Source: CAVYGN01 sp963796325 (GTDB taxonomy: Bacteria > Spirochaetota > Brevinematia > Brevinematales > JAOACQ01). From it: a stretch of 64,000 bases of DNA. The notes under the pieces were generated by a model. It did not search any database and was not told the DNA's origin. It saw nothing but the letters and a program-made list of their open reading frames with translations. The translations under genes and the position numbers were made by a program. The stretch spans positions 2,170,001 through 2,234,000 of the forward strand of contig CAWCLF010000001.1 in NCBI GenBank assembly GCA_963796325.1, in the 5' to 3' direction. Shown piece after piece: positions 55,546 through 62,904 of this stretch. The stretch's first letter is position 1, and each line of letters starts with the position of its first letter.

Positions 55546-55560
55546 TAGACAATATAATAT
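55546..55560 (+). promoter_or_regulatory. third TAGACAAT-type element, upstream of methyltransferase
   Basis: TAGACAATATAA (55546-55557) repeats the element found at the rrf2 and nifS promoters. It covers a TATAAT (55553-55558) that could be the -10 for the methyltransferase gene; no good -35 is seen at 16-18 bp. Confidence 0.45.
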
Positions 55561-55580
55561 AAATAGGTGGGATGTTTTTT

Positions 55581-56192
55581 ATGACTGTTTTCAGCCATCG
55601 GGAAAAAGTAGGCGGGCTTTGGGATTTAATCGGCAAACTGCAATTTGATTTTCTTGTCAATGAGGGACTAAAACCTGAAAATTTTTTATTGGATGTCGGA
55701 TGCGGAAGTTTAAGAGGGGGCGTTCATTTTATTAAATATTTGAAAATTGCCCGGTATTATGGAGTTGATAATGATGAAGAATTATTGAATGCCGGCAAGA
55801 ATATTGAGTTAAATAATTATCATATTACCGATAAAAAACCAAACTTATTGCTGATAAATAATTTTGATTGTTCCAAAATTACTCAAAAATTTGACTATGC
55901 GTTAGCGCAATCGGTTTTTACTCACCTGGATTTAAACAATATTATAGTTTGCCTCATTCAAATCAAAAAATTATTAAAACCTAAAGGCCGTTTTTACGTT
56001 TCTTTTTTTGAATCTAAACAGGACATATTTGAATTGCTGCCTACAAAAAATCATTATTTCAATAAGGATCCATTTCATTATAATTTTCAAATATTTGAAT
56101 GGATAGCTCAAAAAATCGGTCTTAACATCGATTATATCGGTGATTGGAAACATCCGAGAAATCAAAAAATGATGGTTTTTTATAAAAATTAG
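55581..56192 (+). CDS. class I SAM-dependent methyltransferase
   Basis: A 203-aa methyltransferase. Seen: NFLLDVGCGSLRGGVHFIKY (motif I, ~32-51), YYGVDNDEELLNAGKN (motif II), FDYALAQSVFTHL and LKPKGRFYVSFFES. ATG 55581 is preferred to ATG 55572: AGGTGG touches the first but is 10 nt from the second. A TAGACAAT element lies before it. Substrate unknown; it neighbours sulfotransferases and may modify the same glycan. Confidence 0.75.
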   Translation: MTVFSHREKVGGLWDLIGKLQFDFLVNEGLKPENFLLDVGCGSLRGGVHFIKYLKIARYYGVDNDEELLNAGKNIELNNYHITDKKPNLLLINNFDCSKITQKFDYALAQSVFTHLDLNNIIVCLIQIKKLLKPKGRFYVSFFESKQDIFELLPTKNHYFNKDPFHYNFQIFEWIAQKIGLNIDYIGDWKHPRNQKMMVFYKN

Positions 56193-56218
56193 AATATGCT
56201 AATTTAATCGTCCTCTTT

Positions 56219-56279
56219 TACCATGGCTTAAATATTATTCCCTTAGAATAGTAATTCCTTGATTTTATCGACGCTGTCT
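56219..56279 (-). pseudogene. decayed fragment of a second cysN 3' end
   Basis: About 61 bp closely match the 3' end of cysN (44367-44427), including a 28-base identical run at 56252-56279. A 2-base gap and a stop break the frame after DSVDKIKELLF. Directly beyond, TCTCCTGATCCTT also matches the sequence just before the cysN start (46157-46171 region), as if the body of a second copy was deleted. Confidence 0.7.
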
Positions 56280-56388
56280 CCTGATCCTTCGGAAAAAAAT
56301 GTTTTGTCAAGAATTAATTTAATATAATGGCGTATACCGGGTGGATTTTTTTAGAAGGGTTGTGAAGGCTGAAACTAGCCGATCTACT

Positions 56389-57305
56389 TTATTTCTTCCA
56401 ATCGCTGCAGTCCCAGTTAAGCAGACTTTCCACTTCTTTGATGTCAGCATCAAATAGCGGTAAAAGGATGCTTTTTTCCCTGGCGGAAATTTTTGTATTG
56501 TAGTTTCCAGGAAATATGATTACTTTTTTGTATGAAAACAATTCCGGGTCCACTCCAAGGAAATTGAAAATCTTCGAAAGACAGGATTCCTGGTTAGTTA
56601 TAAAATCTTCAAACTTTAAAAACATAACCTGGTTTTCAGGGAAATAGCGGTAAATCCTTTTTATCTGGCCGGCATAAAGGCCTCTCTCTATATATGAAAA
56701 CCTGCTTTGAAGAGGCAAGGCTTCCCCAATCCGGACTGTTTCATATTCAAGCTCTTCAAGAAAATCCTTCCTGACTTCGTCATATCTGGATTTTTCCATA
56801 TTCCATTGAGAAAAAGCCCTTTCGGCAGGGTTCCGTAAAATGGCGATGATTTTAATACGGGGGTTGTATTTCCATATTCTTTCGATGGAAGGGTTCCAGA
56901 ACATATAAATTGGGGTGTTTCGCCCGCTATTTTATGGTTTGGTGAAAGTATGAATTGATCGTCGAGCAAATAATAATCCGCTTTATCGTTTTTAAACAAG
57001 TCTTCATTGTCGAAAAAGTGAAGTTCCTTAATTTTACTGCAGCATATTTCAGGATGATTCCTTAAATAATGATCAAGTGAACACGTGCCTCCTTTCTGGG
57101 TTCCGACTACGATAAAGTCCATTTTGAATGCTTTTTGGTTTAAGATAATGCCTGAATTTGCGGATTGTTTTCGAATGAAATGCCTTCCGGAAAAATTTTT
57201 ATAGGCGGTAAAAATACTTTTAATTTTTCTGTAACCGTACCTTAATCCCGGAATGGACTTTAATAACATTTTTATCGATTTATTTTGCTGATTAAAATTC
57301 ATCAA
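56389..57305 (-). pseudogene. PAPS-dependent sulfotransferase, frameshifted
   Basis: Two overlapping frames make one sulfotransferase of about 305 aa. The first (from 57305) has DFIVVGTQKGGTCSLDHYL (5'-phosphosulfate loop, ~62-80) and PEICCSKIKELHFFDNE. The second has IAILRNPAERAFSQWNME (3'-phosphate site) and GLYAGQIKRIYRYFPENQV. They join at GETP/IYMFWNP around a run of four G (56912-56915 on +), where one base is missing or two are extra; the total length is 3n+2. Sequencing error and real inactivation cannot be told apart. A consensus promoter precedes it. Confidence 0.8.
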
Positions 57306-57329
57306 CCCGCCAGTATCAGTATATTTTTT

Positions 57330-57358
57330 ATTATATTGAAAACAGGATATTTTGTCAA
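57330..57358 (-). promoter_or_regulatory. consensus sigma-70 promoter for the frameshifted sulfotransferase
   Basis: On the minus strand: TTGACA (57358-57353), 17-bp spacer, TATAAT (57335-57330), 25 bp before the start at 57305. Both hexamers are perfect. Confidence 0.65.
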
Positions 57359-57540
57359 TACGCCTTTTTACGTATTTTTCATAATTTTTACTGGAAATAA
57401 TTCAAGAAATATTTGGTTTTAATTATTATTGATATTTTACCGGTTTCAATATGTTTATTTGTTAAATCTTATAAAATAATTAATAATATTTGCAGTTTTA
57501 TTATCTCATGAATAGATGATTTTAGTTATGGAGAAATCAA

Positions 57541-57627
57541 ATGTCTAAATCCATGAAGATGATGGATTGCTGCAAAGCGCAACTTTTTATTGTCAACCAA
57601 AAAGCATTGACCGGGTCTATTTTTTGA
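57541..57627 (+). CDS. possible 28-aa small protein
   Basis: A short ORF, MSKSMKMMDCCKAQLFIVNQ and eight more residues, starts after a good GGAGA ribosome site. No homolog is recognised. It lies in the ~400-bp gap between the divergent sulfotransferase genes and overlaps the -35 of the next promoter. It may be chance. Confidence 0.25.
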   Translation: MSKSMKMMDCCKAQLFIVNQKALTGSIF

Positions 57628-57652
57628 CTTTCGAATAAAATAAAATTAAAAT
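57624..57652 (+). promoter_or_regulatory. sigma-70-like promoter for the second sulfotransferase
   Basis: TTGACT (57624-57629), 17-bp spacer, TAAAAT (57647-57652), 54 bp before ATG 57707, which has GAGGAA 8-10 nt upstream. Confidence 0.5.
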
Positions 57653-57706
57653 TACTCTCAAATTATATATTAAAAAATCAAAATATTATCGAGGAATAGC
57701 CGTCAT

Positions 57707-58774
57707 ATGGAACAAAAATCGGGTAAAACATGCATAATCGTCCTGGGGATGCACCGCAGCGGTACTTCTTTGCTAACTGGAGCATTAAATAAAATGGGCC
57801 TATATCTCGGCGAAAAATTGATAAATCCGGCGCCCGATAATCCGAAAGGTTTTTTTGAAAACACGACGGTATTTGAAATAAATGAGAAAATATTTTCATA
57901 CTACGATTCGTCATACGATGATGTTTTTATTTTTAACGAAGCGCTTATTAAAAATGAAAAGTATCCGCAGATATTGTTCGATATTGAACAATTTATTAAA
58001 AAAGAATTTTCAGGCTATACTGTTTTTGGGTTAAAAGATCCACGATTGTGCAGGCTTCTTCCTTTTTGGGAAAGTGTGCTTACAAAAATGGAAATAAATG
58101 AATATTTTATTATTCCGCTTCGAAACCCGCTTGAAATAGCCGCATCGTTGGAAAGCAGGAATGGCTTTACCAGGGAAAAATCACTTATCCTCTGGATGAA
58201 TCATATGTTAGAAGCGGAATTATATTCAAGGGGCAAGAACCGTATTTTCATTAATTATGATAAACTGCTTAATCACCCTGAACAGGTCCTCGAATATATA
58301 ACCGGAAAATTAAATATCGACTATTTAAAATCCTATCAAGAAATTAAATCTGAACTGGATGATTTTTTCGATTCGGATTTAAAGCATTTTAATATCTCAA
58401 ATTTTAAGAGCGATGAACTGTTTATCAAATTTGTTAAGGAATTTTACATTTCATTGCAGAATTTATCGAATAACGATATTAATGAAGAAGAATTGACAAA
58501 TATAAATAGGCAAAGGGAAAGATATTATAAACTGCATCGTTTTTTTTATAACAAGGATTTAATAGATTTATTGAAAGAAGCTAAAAGCACCAATCATATT
58601 TTGACTAATGAAATAAGGCGCTTAGTACGGGAAAAAGATAACTTATTACAGGAAAAAGAAAATATAATTCAGAAAAAAGAAAATATATTACAGGAAATTT
58701 ACAATTCAAGATCCTGGAAGTTAATTGCAACATATCGAAACTTAAAGAATAAAATTTTCCCTAAACATGATTAG
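57707..58774 (+). CDS. sulfotransferase-family protein with C-terminal coiled coil
   Basis: A 355-aa sulfotransferase that would move sulfate from PAPS to a glycan. Seen: IIVLGMHRSGTSLLTGAL (5'-phosphosulfate loop, ~10-27), NPKGFFENTTVFEIN, FGLKDPRLCRLLPFW and PLRNPLEIAASLESRNG (3'-phosphate site, ~145). Residues ~300-335 form a coiled coil built on a short repeat (DNLLQEKENIIQKKENILQE). The tail SRSWKLIATYRNLK is of a kind often found at the ends of glycan-locus transferases. PAPS synthesis genes lie 10 kb away. Confidence 0.82.
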   Translation: MEQKSGKTCIIVLGMHRSGTSLLTGALNKMGLYLGEKLINPAPDNPKGFFENTTVFEINEKIFSYYDSSYDDVFIFNEALIKNEKYPQILFDIEQFIKKEFSGYTVFGLKDPRLCRLLPFWESVLTKMEINEYFIIPLRNPLEIAASLESRNGFTREKSLILWMNHMLEAELYSRGKNRIFINYDKLLNHPEQVLEYITGKLNIDYLKSYQEIKSELDDFFDSDLKHFNISNFKSDELFIKFVKEFYISLQNLSNNDINEEELTNINRQRERYYKLHRFFYNKDLIDLLKEAKSTNHILTNEIRRLVREKDNLLQEKENIIQKKENILQEIYNSRSWKLIATYRNLKNKIFPKHD

Positions 58775-58876
58775 CCGGTTGATCATCCGTCAGGCTTCCC
58801 GAAACTATCGGCAGGCGGAACGATTCTGAAGATAAGCTGACTCCGTCAGATTAGCGCAATTCCGGATTATATTAAG

Positions 58877-60123
58877 GGCAGTTCCAAAATCTAATTTATT
58901 TTAACTAATCTTCAGTATTAAAACAATTGGACTGATAAATAAAATCCTAAATTTAATTCTGGTTCCTTTTATTCAGATAAATCATGCTGATTTTAGGCAA
59001 TTTTCCCTCACCAGGAACGCATATCTCATCATATTGTAAACTATGTTCATCAGGCCAATACTTGTTTCTGCCCTCTTTATTCCGATTGTCCTGATATAGC
59101 TCCCATTCATACTGTTTTCAATAAACCCGAATATGTGTTCAACCCTGCATCGGATTCGACTCTTTAGATAGTTTAGTTTCTTTTGTCCTTTCCTGAGTTT
59201 CTTGTTCCTGAAACCTTTGTCATTGATGCGATTTATAAGTTTAAACTTTTTTATCAATCCTTGCTTCTCTGCCCCGATATATGCGCTATCTGCAAATATC
59301 CTTTTACCTATATCCTTTTCATTTAATAATTTTTCCATCGTCTGGGAATCATGGACGCTTGCGTCGGTAACTTCATACTCTCTGATTATCTTTGACAGGA
59401 TATCGGCTTTTATATGATTTTTATACCCGTAATATGTTTCATTGTTTTTCTTTGTCCAGCGGGCATCTGTGTCCTTATGGGATAACTTATTCGGTTCGTC
59501 TTTCCAGTTTTCAGGAATTTTTCCTTCCTTGATTTTCTTGTTATCATCCCGATTATTCCGCTGTTTCGGCACTTCAACAAAACTGGCATCTATTATTGCT
59601 CCTGTTTTGCCGATTACTCCCTGCTGTTGAAGGTAATAATCAAACGCATGAAATAATGCCTTCATTTTCCCTGATTTTGTAAGCCTTTCCCTGAATTCCC
59701 ATATCTTGTTATGATCGGGAACTTTGTCCGCAAGCGTAATTCCAAGAAATCTCTGTAACGAAAGGCTGTCGTTTATCCTGAATTCAGTCTGTTCATCAGA
59801 GAGATTATAATACCTCTGTATAATTAGAATTTTAAACATGAAAACATAGTCATAATGTGAGGCACCGCCTGGTGCTTTCTGCTCCTTTGGGGCAAGAATT
59901 TCGTTTAAAGCGGGTCTGAAGTTTTCCCATTCGATTACATCATTTAGTTTTTCCAAAGGATTTTTTTCGAGTGTCGCCATTCGTTCCTGATAATCAAAAA
60001 GACTTTGATTTCCCTGCTCTTTCGTTTTTGTCATGGTTAATGCACCCCTTTAGTTAACCTTGACTAATATTTTATAGCATTTTACGATAAAAGAACATGA
60101 AAGGGCAGTTTTTGGAACCGCCC
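58877..60123. mobile_element. IS5-family insertion sequence
   Basis: A 1,247-bp element with terminal inverted repeats: left GGGCAGTTCCAAAATCT (58877-58893) and right, read inward, GGGCGGTTCCAAAAACT (60123-60107), 15 of 17 matching. A TTAA flanks both ends (58873-58876, 60124-60127) as a 4-bp target duplication. It holds one intact transposase. It separates the sulfotransferase gene from wzm. Confidence 0.9.
58982..60034 (-). CDS. IS5-family DDE transposase
   Basis: Transposase of 350 aa, full length and without stops. Seen: N-terminal FNIGHT-like region with DYVFMFKILIIQRYYNLSDE and DSLSLQRFLG; the DDE core: IIDASFVEVPKQRN (first Asp), ADSAYIG (second Asp), and RCRVEHIFGFIE (Glu). KNNETYYGYKNHIKAD is also typical of the IS5 group. 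It is likely active or recently active. Confidence 0.93.
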   Translation of the reverse strand: MTKTKEQGNQSLFDYQERMATLEKNPLEKLNDVIEWENFRPALNEILAPKEQKAPGGASHYDYVFMFKILIIQRYYNLSDEQTEFRINDSLSLQRFLGITLADKVPDHNKIWEFRERLTKSGKMKALFHAFDYYLQQQGVIGKTGAIIDASFVEVPKQRNNRDDNKKIKEGKIPENWKDEPNKLSHKDTDARWTKKNNETYYGYKNHIKADILSKIIREYEVTDASVHDSQTMEKLLNEKDIGKRIFADSAYIGAEKQGLIKKFKLINRINDKGFRNKKLRKGQKKLNYLKSRIRCRVEHIFGFIENSMNGSYIRTIGIKRAETSIGLMNIVYNMMRYAFLVRENCLKSA

Positions 60124-60152
60124 TTAAGTTACCGGGAGATCAAACGGGAATC

Positions 60153-60218
60153 TTGAAATATTACGGCATATAATTTATAATCTATGCCGTTTCAAATGGT
60201 TATGTCAAACATTTGAAA
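60153..60218 (+). promoter_or_regulatory. wzm promoter with two tandem inverted repeats
   Basis: TTGAAA (60153-60158), 17-bp spacer, TATAAT (60176-60181). ACGGCATA (60163-60170) and TATGCCGT (60183-60190) form a perfect 8-bp inverted repeat around the -10. TTTCAAATG (60190-60198) and CATTTGAAA (60210-60218) form a second, 9-bp perfect repeat in the leader. TTGAAA could also pair with TTTCAA. Operator or attenuator function is inferred. Confidence 0.55.
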
Positions 60219-60237
60219 ACAAGGACTTAGAAGAAGC

Positions 60238-61017
60238 ATGTTTAAGGAAATTCAGGAAGCGTTCAAATACAGGTTTGTCATACAAAATTATGTTTATTCA
60301 AATCTCAAGCTGAAATACAGAAGGTCTTTATTAGGTTATCTGTGGGCCGTCATCGCCCCCATGTTCAGATACCTGGTGATCGGCATAGTATTTTTTTATA
60401 TAGCTAAAATGAGGGACCCTCACTATTTCGGTTTCATGTTCATGGGATCCATATTTTACAGTTATATGAGCGTCGTTCTGATGACAAGTTCGAATGTTTT
60501 CATACAAAATGAAATGTATATTAAAAAGATCTATGTGCCCAAACTTGTATTCGTACTGAACATCGTTTTTTTTGAAATGGTTAATTTCGCATTGGTATTG
60601 ATCGGCATTATACTCCTGGGCCTTATTTTCAACCAGTTTCAATTATCCCTTTACATGTTCATGATGATATATGCCGTGATTATCACGACTTTTTTTTTAA
60701 TAGGATGGTCCGCAATTTTGGGAGTAATGACCATCTATTTCAGGGATTTGACGCATATGCTGGATATAGTTCTCCAGGCCGTTTATTTTGCGACGCCGAT
60801 CCTTTATTCGATTAATATTCTGCCGAAAACATTCGCCAATCTTGTCAAGCTCAATCCTTTTTATTATTTTGTAGAATTATTTAGAGTGCCTGTACTTCAG
60901 AAAATGTTACCCGATCCGGACATCCTGCTTGTAACATTCGGCCTGTCGTTTTTATCTTTCTTTCTCGGTTTGTTTATATTGAAAAAGTTCAATAACAGAA
61001 TCGTATTCAAATTATAA
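60238..61017 (+). CDS. wzm: ABC-2-type polysaccharide export permease (Wzm)
   Basis: Inner-membrane permease of 259 aa with six hydrophobic segments. Seen: LKLKYRRSLLGYLWAVIAPM (interfacial helix and first segment), FIQNEMYIKKIYVPKLVF, IYFRDLTHMLDIVLQAVYFATPILY and LNPFYYFVELFR, all typical of Wzm/KpsM-like exporters of lipid-linked O-polysaccharide or teichoic-acid-like chains. AAGAAG precedes the ATG. Eleven bp to wzt. Confidence 0.9.
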   Translation: MFKEIQEAFKYRFVIQNYVYSNLKLKYRRSLLGYLWAVIAPMFRYLVIGIVFFYIAKMRDPHYFGFMFMGSIFYSYMSVVLMTSSNVFIQNEMYIKKIYVPKLVFVLNIVFFEMVNFALVLIGIILLGLIFNQFQLSLYMFMMIYAVIITTFFLIGWSAILGVMTIYFRDLTHMLDIVLQAVYFATPILYSINILPKTFANLVKLNPFYYFVELFRVPVLQKMLPDPDILLVTFGLSFLSFFLGLFILKKFNNRIVFKL

Positions 61018-61027
61018 GGACATTATA

Positions 61028-61828
61028 ATGACCCCCAAAGAATGCAAAATAAAGTTTGAAAATGTTTCGCTTACATACGACCTGTACTATGATAAAACGA
61101 CATCTTTAAAAGAGTTCCTGATCAATCTGTTAACCCGGAAAAAATTCGTTGATAAGAAAATGGGCAAAATAAACGCATTGAACAGGATCAACCTGGAAAT
61201 CGGGCATGGCGAAAGGCTCGGCGTTATCGGGCTGAACGGGGCCGGAAAGAGCACGCTGCTCAAGGTCATAGCCGGACTTTTAAAACCTACGGAAGGCAAT
61301 GTTGAAATTTACGGAAATGTCCAGCCATTGATAGAAATAGGCGCGGGTTTCAATATAGAATTCAGCGGAAGAGAGAATATTTATTTTAACGGGGCTATGC
61401 TGGGATTCTCAAAGAAGGAAATAAAGCAGAAAGAAGACGAAATCATAAAATTTTCAGAACTTGACCGTTTTATCGATGTACCTGTTAAATATTATTCGTC
61501 GGGAATGATTTTGAGGCTGGCTTTTACTATTGCGACAATAATTCAACCTGAGATCCTGCTTCTCGATGAAATAATTTCCGCAGGAGATATCGAGTTTATC
61601 CAGAAAGCGAAGGAAAGGATCGATAAACTGCTTACTGCGGCCAAAATCCTGGTAATTGTAAGCCATGACCTTGGCTTGATAAGTTCGCTGGCTTTACGGA
61701 CGATAGTACTGGAAAAGGGAGAAATAATTTTCAACGGTAAAACAAACGAGGCCATTGAATTTTACCATAAAAAAGCGGCTAAAGACCTTGAAACAAGAAA
61801 AAACAATGAAACCAAGGAATCAAAATAA
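61028..61828 (+). CDS. wzt: ABC-type polysaccharide export ATPase (Wzt), short form
   Basis: ATPase of 266 aa that powers Wzm. Seen: RLGVIGLNGAGKSTLLKVIA (Walker A), PLIEIGAGFNIEFSGRENIY, signature YYSSGMILRLAFTIA, Walker B EILLLDEIISAGD and H-loop IVSHDLG. The C-terminal carbohydrate-binding domain of long Wzt proteins is missing; the tail is only ~20 charged residues. Chain-end recognition, if any, must use another protein (inference). Confidence 0.9.
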   Translation: MTPKECKIKFENVSLTYDLYYDKTTSLKEFLINLLTRKKFVDKKMGKINALNRINLEIGHGERLGVIGLNGAGKSTLLKVIAGLLKPTEGNVEIYGNVQPLIEIGAGFNIEFSGRENIYFNGAMLGFSKKEIKQKEDEIIKFSELDRFIDVPVKYYSSGMILRLAFTIATIIQPEILLLDEIISAGDIEFIQKAKERIDKLLTAAKILVIVSHDLGLISSLALRTIVLEKGEIIFNGKTNEAIEFYHKKAAKDLETRKNNETKESK

Positions 61829-61852
61829 GCGTAAATTTTCCGGCTTTGCATC

Positions 61853-62800
61853 TTAAATCGATTCCCCGGGCTGCCGGCAATTTTTCACATACCACTCGTA
61901 CGTCTTGCGGATGCCTTCCTCGAGGCTCGTCCTGTATTTCCATCCAAGCCCCGTAATTTTCGACACATCCAGAAGTTTCTGGGGAGTTCCGTCGGGTTTG
62001 GAGGGGTCGTATTCGATAACTCCTTTGAAGCCGGTAATATCGGCAATGAGCCCGGCAAGACCCGATATTTCTATGTCTTTCCCGGTTCCTATATTTATAT
62101 GCGATTCCCCGTCGTAATTTTCCATCAGGAATAAAAGCGCGCTTGCAAGGTCGTCGGCGTACAGGAACTCCCTGCGCGGCCTGCCGGTCCCCCATACTAC
62201 CACCTTATCGAGTCCCCTGACCTTCGCTTCATGGAACGCCCTTATGCGCGCCGGAAGAACGTGCGAGTTTTGCATGTCGAAATTGTCGTTGATCCCGTAT
62301 ATGTTCGTTGGCATAGCCGAAATGAAATTGCAGCCGTACTGCCTTTTATAGAATTTGCACATTTCAAGGCCCGCAATCTTTGCGACCGCATACGCTTCGT
62401 TGGTCGCTTCGAGGGGCCCCGTCAGGAGGTATTCCTCCCTGATGGGCTGGGGGCAGAGCCTCGGATATATGCAGGAACTGCCGAGAAAGAGGAGCTTTTT
62501 AACTCCGTACTTATAAGATGAATGAATTACGTTCGATTCGATCATTATGTTGCCGTATATAAAATCAGCGGGATAGGTATCGTTGGCGCATATCCCCCCG
62601 ACTCTGGCGGCGCCCAGGAAAACATATTCCGGATTTTCTTTTTTGAAGAAGGCCTCGACGTCCCCCTGCATCGAAAGGTCGAGTTCGGCATGGGTCCTGT
62701 AAATAAGGTTTTCGTATCCGTTTTCGAGGAGGGCGCGGAGGATGGCGGAGCCTACGAGACCCCTGTGGCCTGCGACATATATCTTTGATTTTTTATCCAT
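61853..62800 (-). CDS. fcl: GDP-L-fucose synthase
   Basis: SDR of 315 aa, the bifunctional epimerase/reductase that makes GDP-L-fucose from GDP-4-keto-6-deoxymannose. Seen: IYVAGHRGLVGSAILRAL, FLGAARVGGI, LLFLGSSCIYPRLCPQPIRE, EAYAVAKIAGLEMCKFY (Tyr-x3-Lys) and MPTNIYGINDNFD, all specific to WcaG/Fcl. It would supply the GT11 at the left edge. The partner GDP-mannose 4,6-dehydratase (gmd) is not in this window. Confidence 0.93.
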   Translation of the reverse strand: MDKKSKIYVAGHRGLVGSAILRALLENGYENLIYRTHAELDLSMQGDVEAFFKKENPEYVFLGAARVGGICANDTYPADFIYGNIMIESNVIHSSYKYGVKKLLFLGSSCIYPRLCPQPIREEYLLTGPLEATNEAYAVAKIAGLEMCKFYKRQYGCNFISAMPTNIYGINDNFDMQNSHVLPARIRAFHEAKVRGLDKVVVWGTGRPRREFLYADDLASALLFLMENYDGESHINIGTGKDIEISGLAGLIADITGFKGVIEYDPSKPDGTPQKLLDVSKITGLGWKYRTSLEEGIRKTYEWYVKNCRQPGESI

Positions 62801-62904
62801 TTTCTATCCTTTAATTTTAACGCCGCGCAAACCCGGCCGGAAATGTATTGAATATTATAACATTTTCTTTTAAAAAATTCACCGGTACCTGCAAACCCTT
62901 TACG

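Noticed and set aside
44367..56279. The 61-bp direct repeat as attachment sites of an integrative element
   Set aside because: No integrase or tRNA is present and the repeat is the diverged end of a gene; a gene remnant explains it better.
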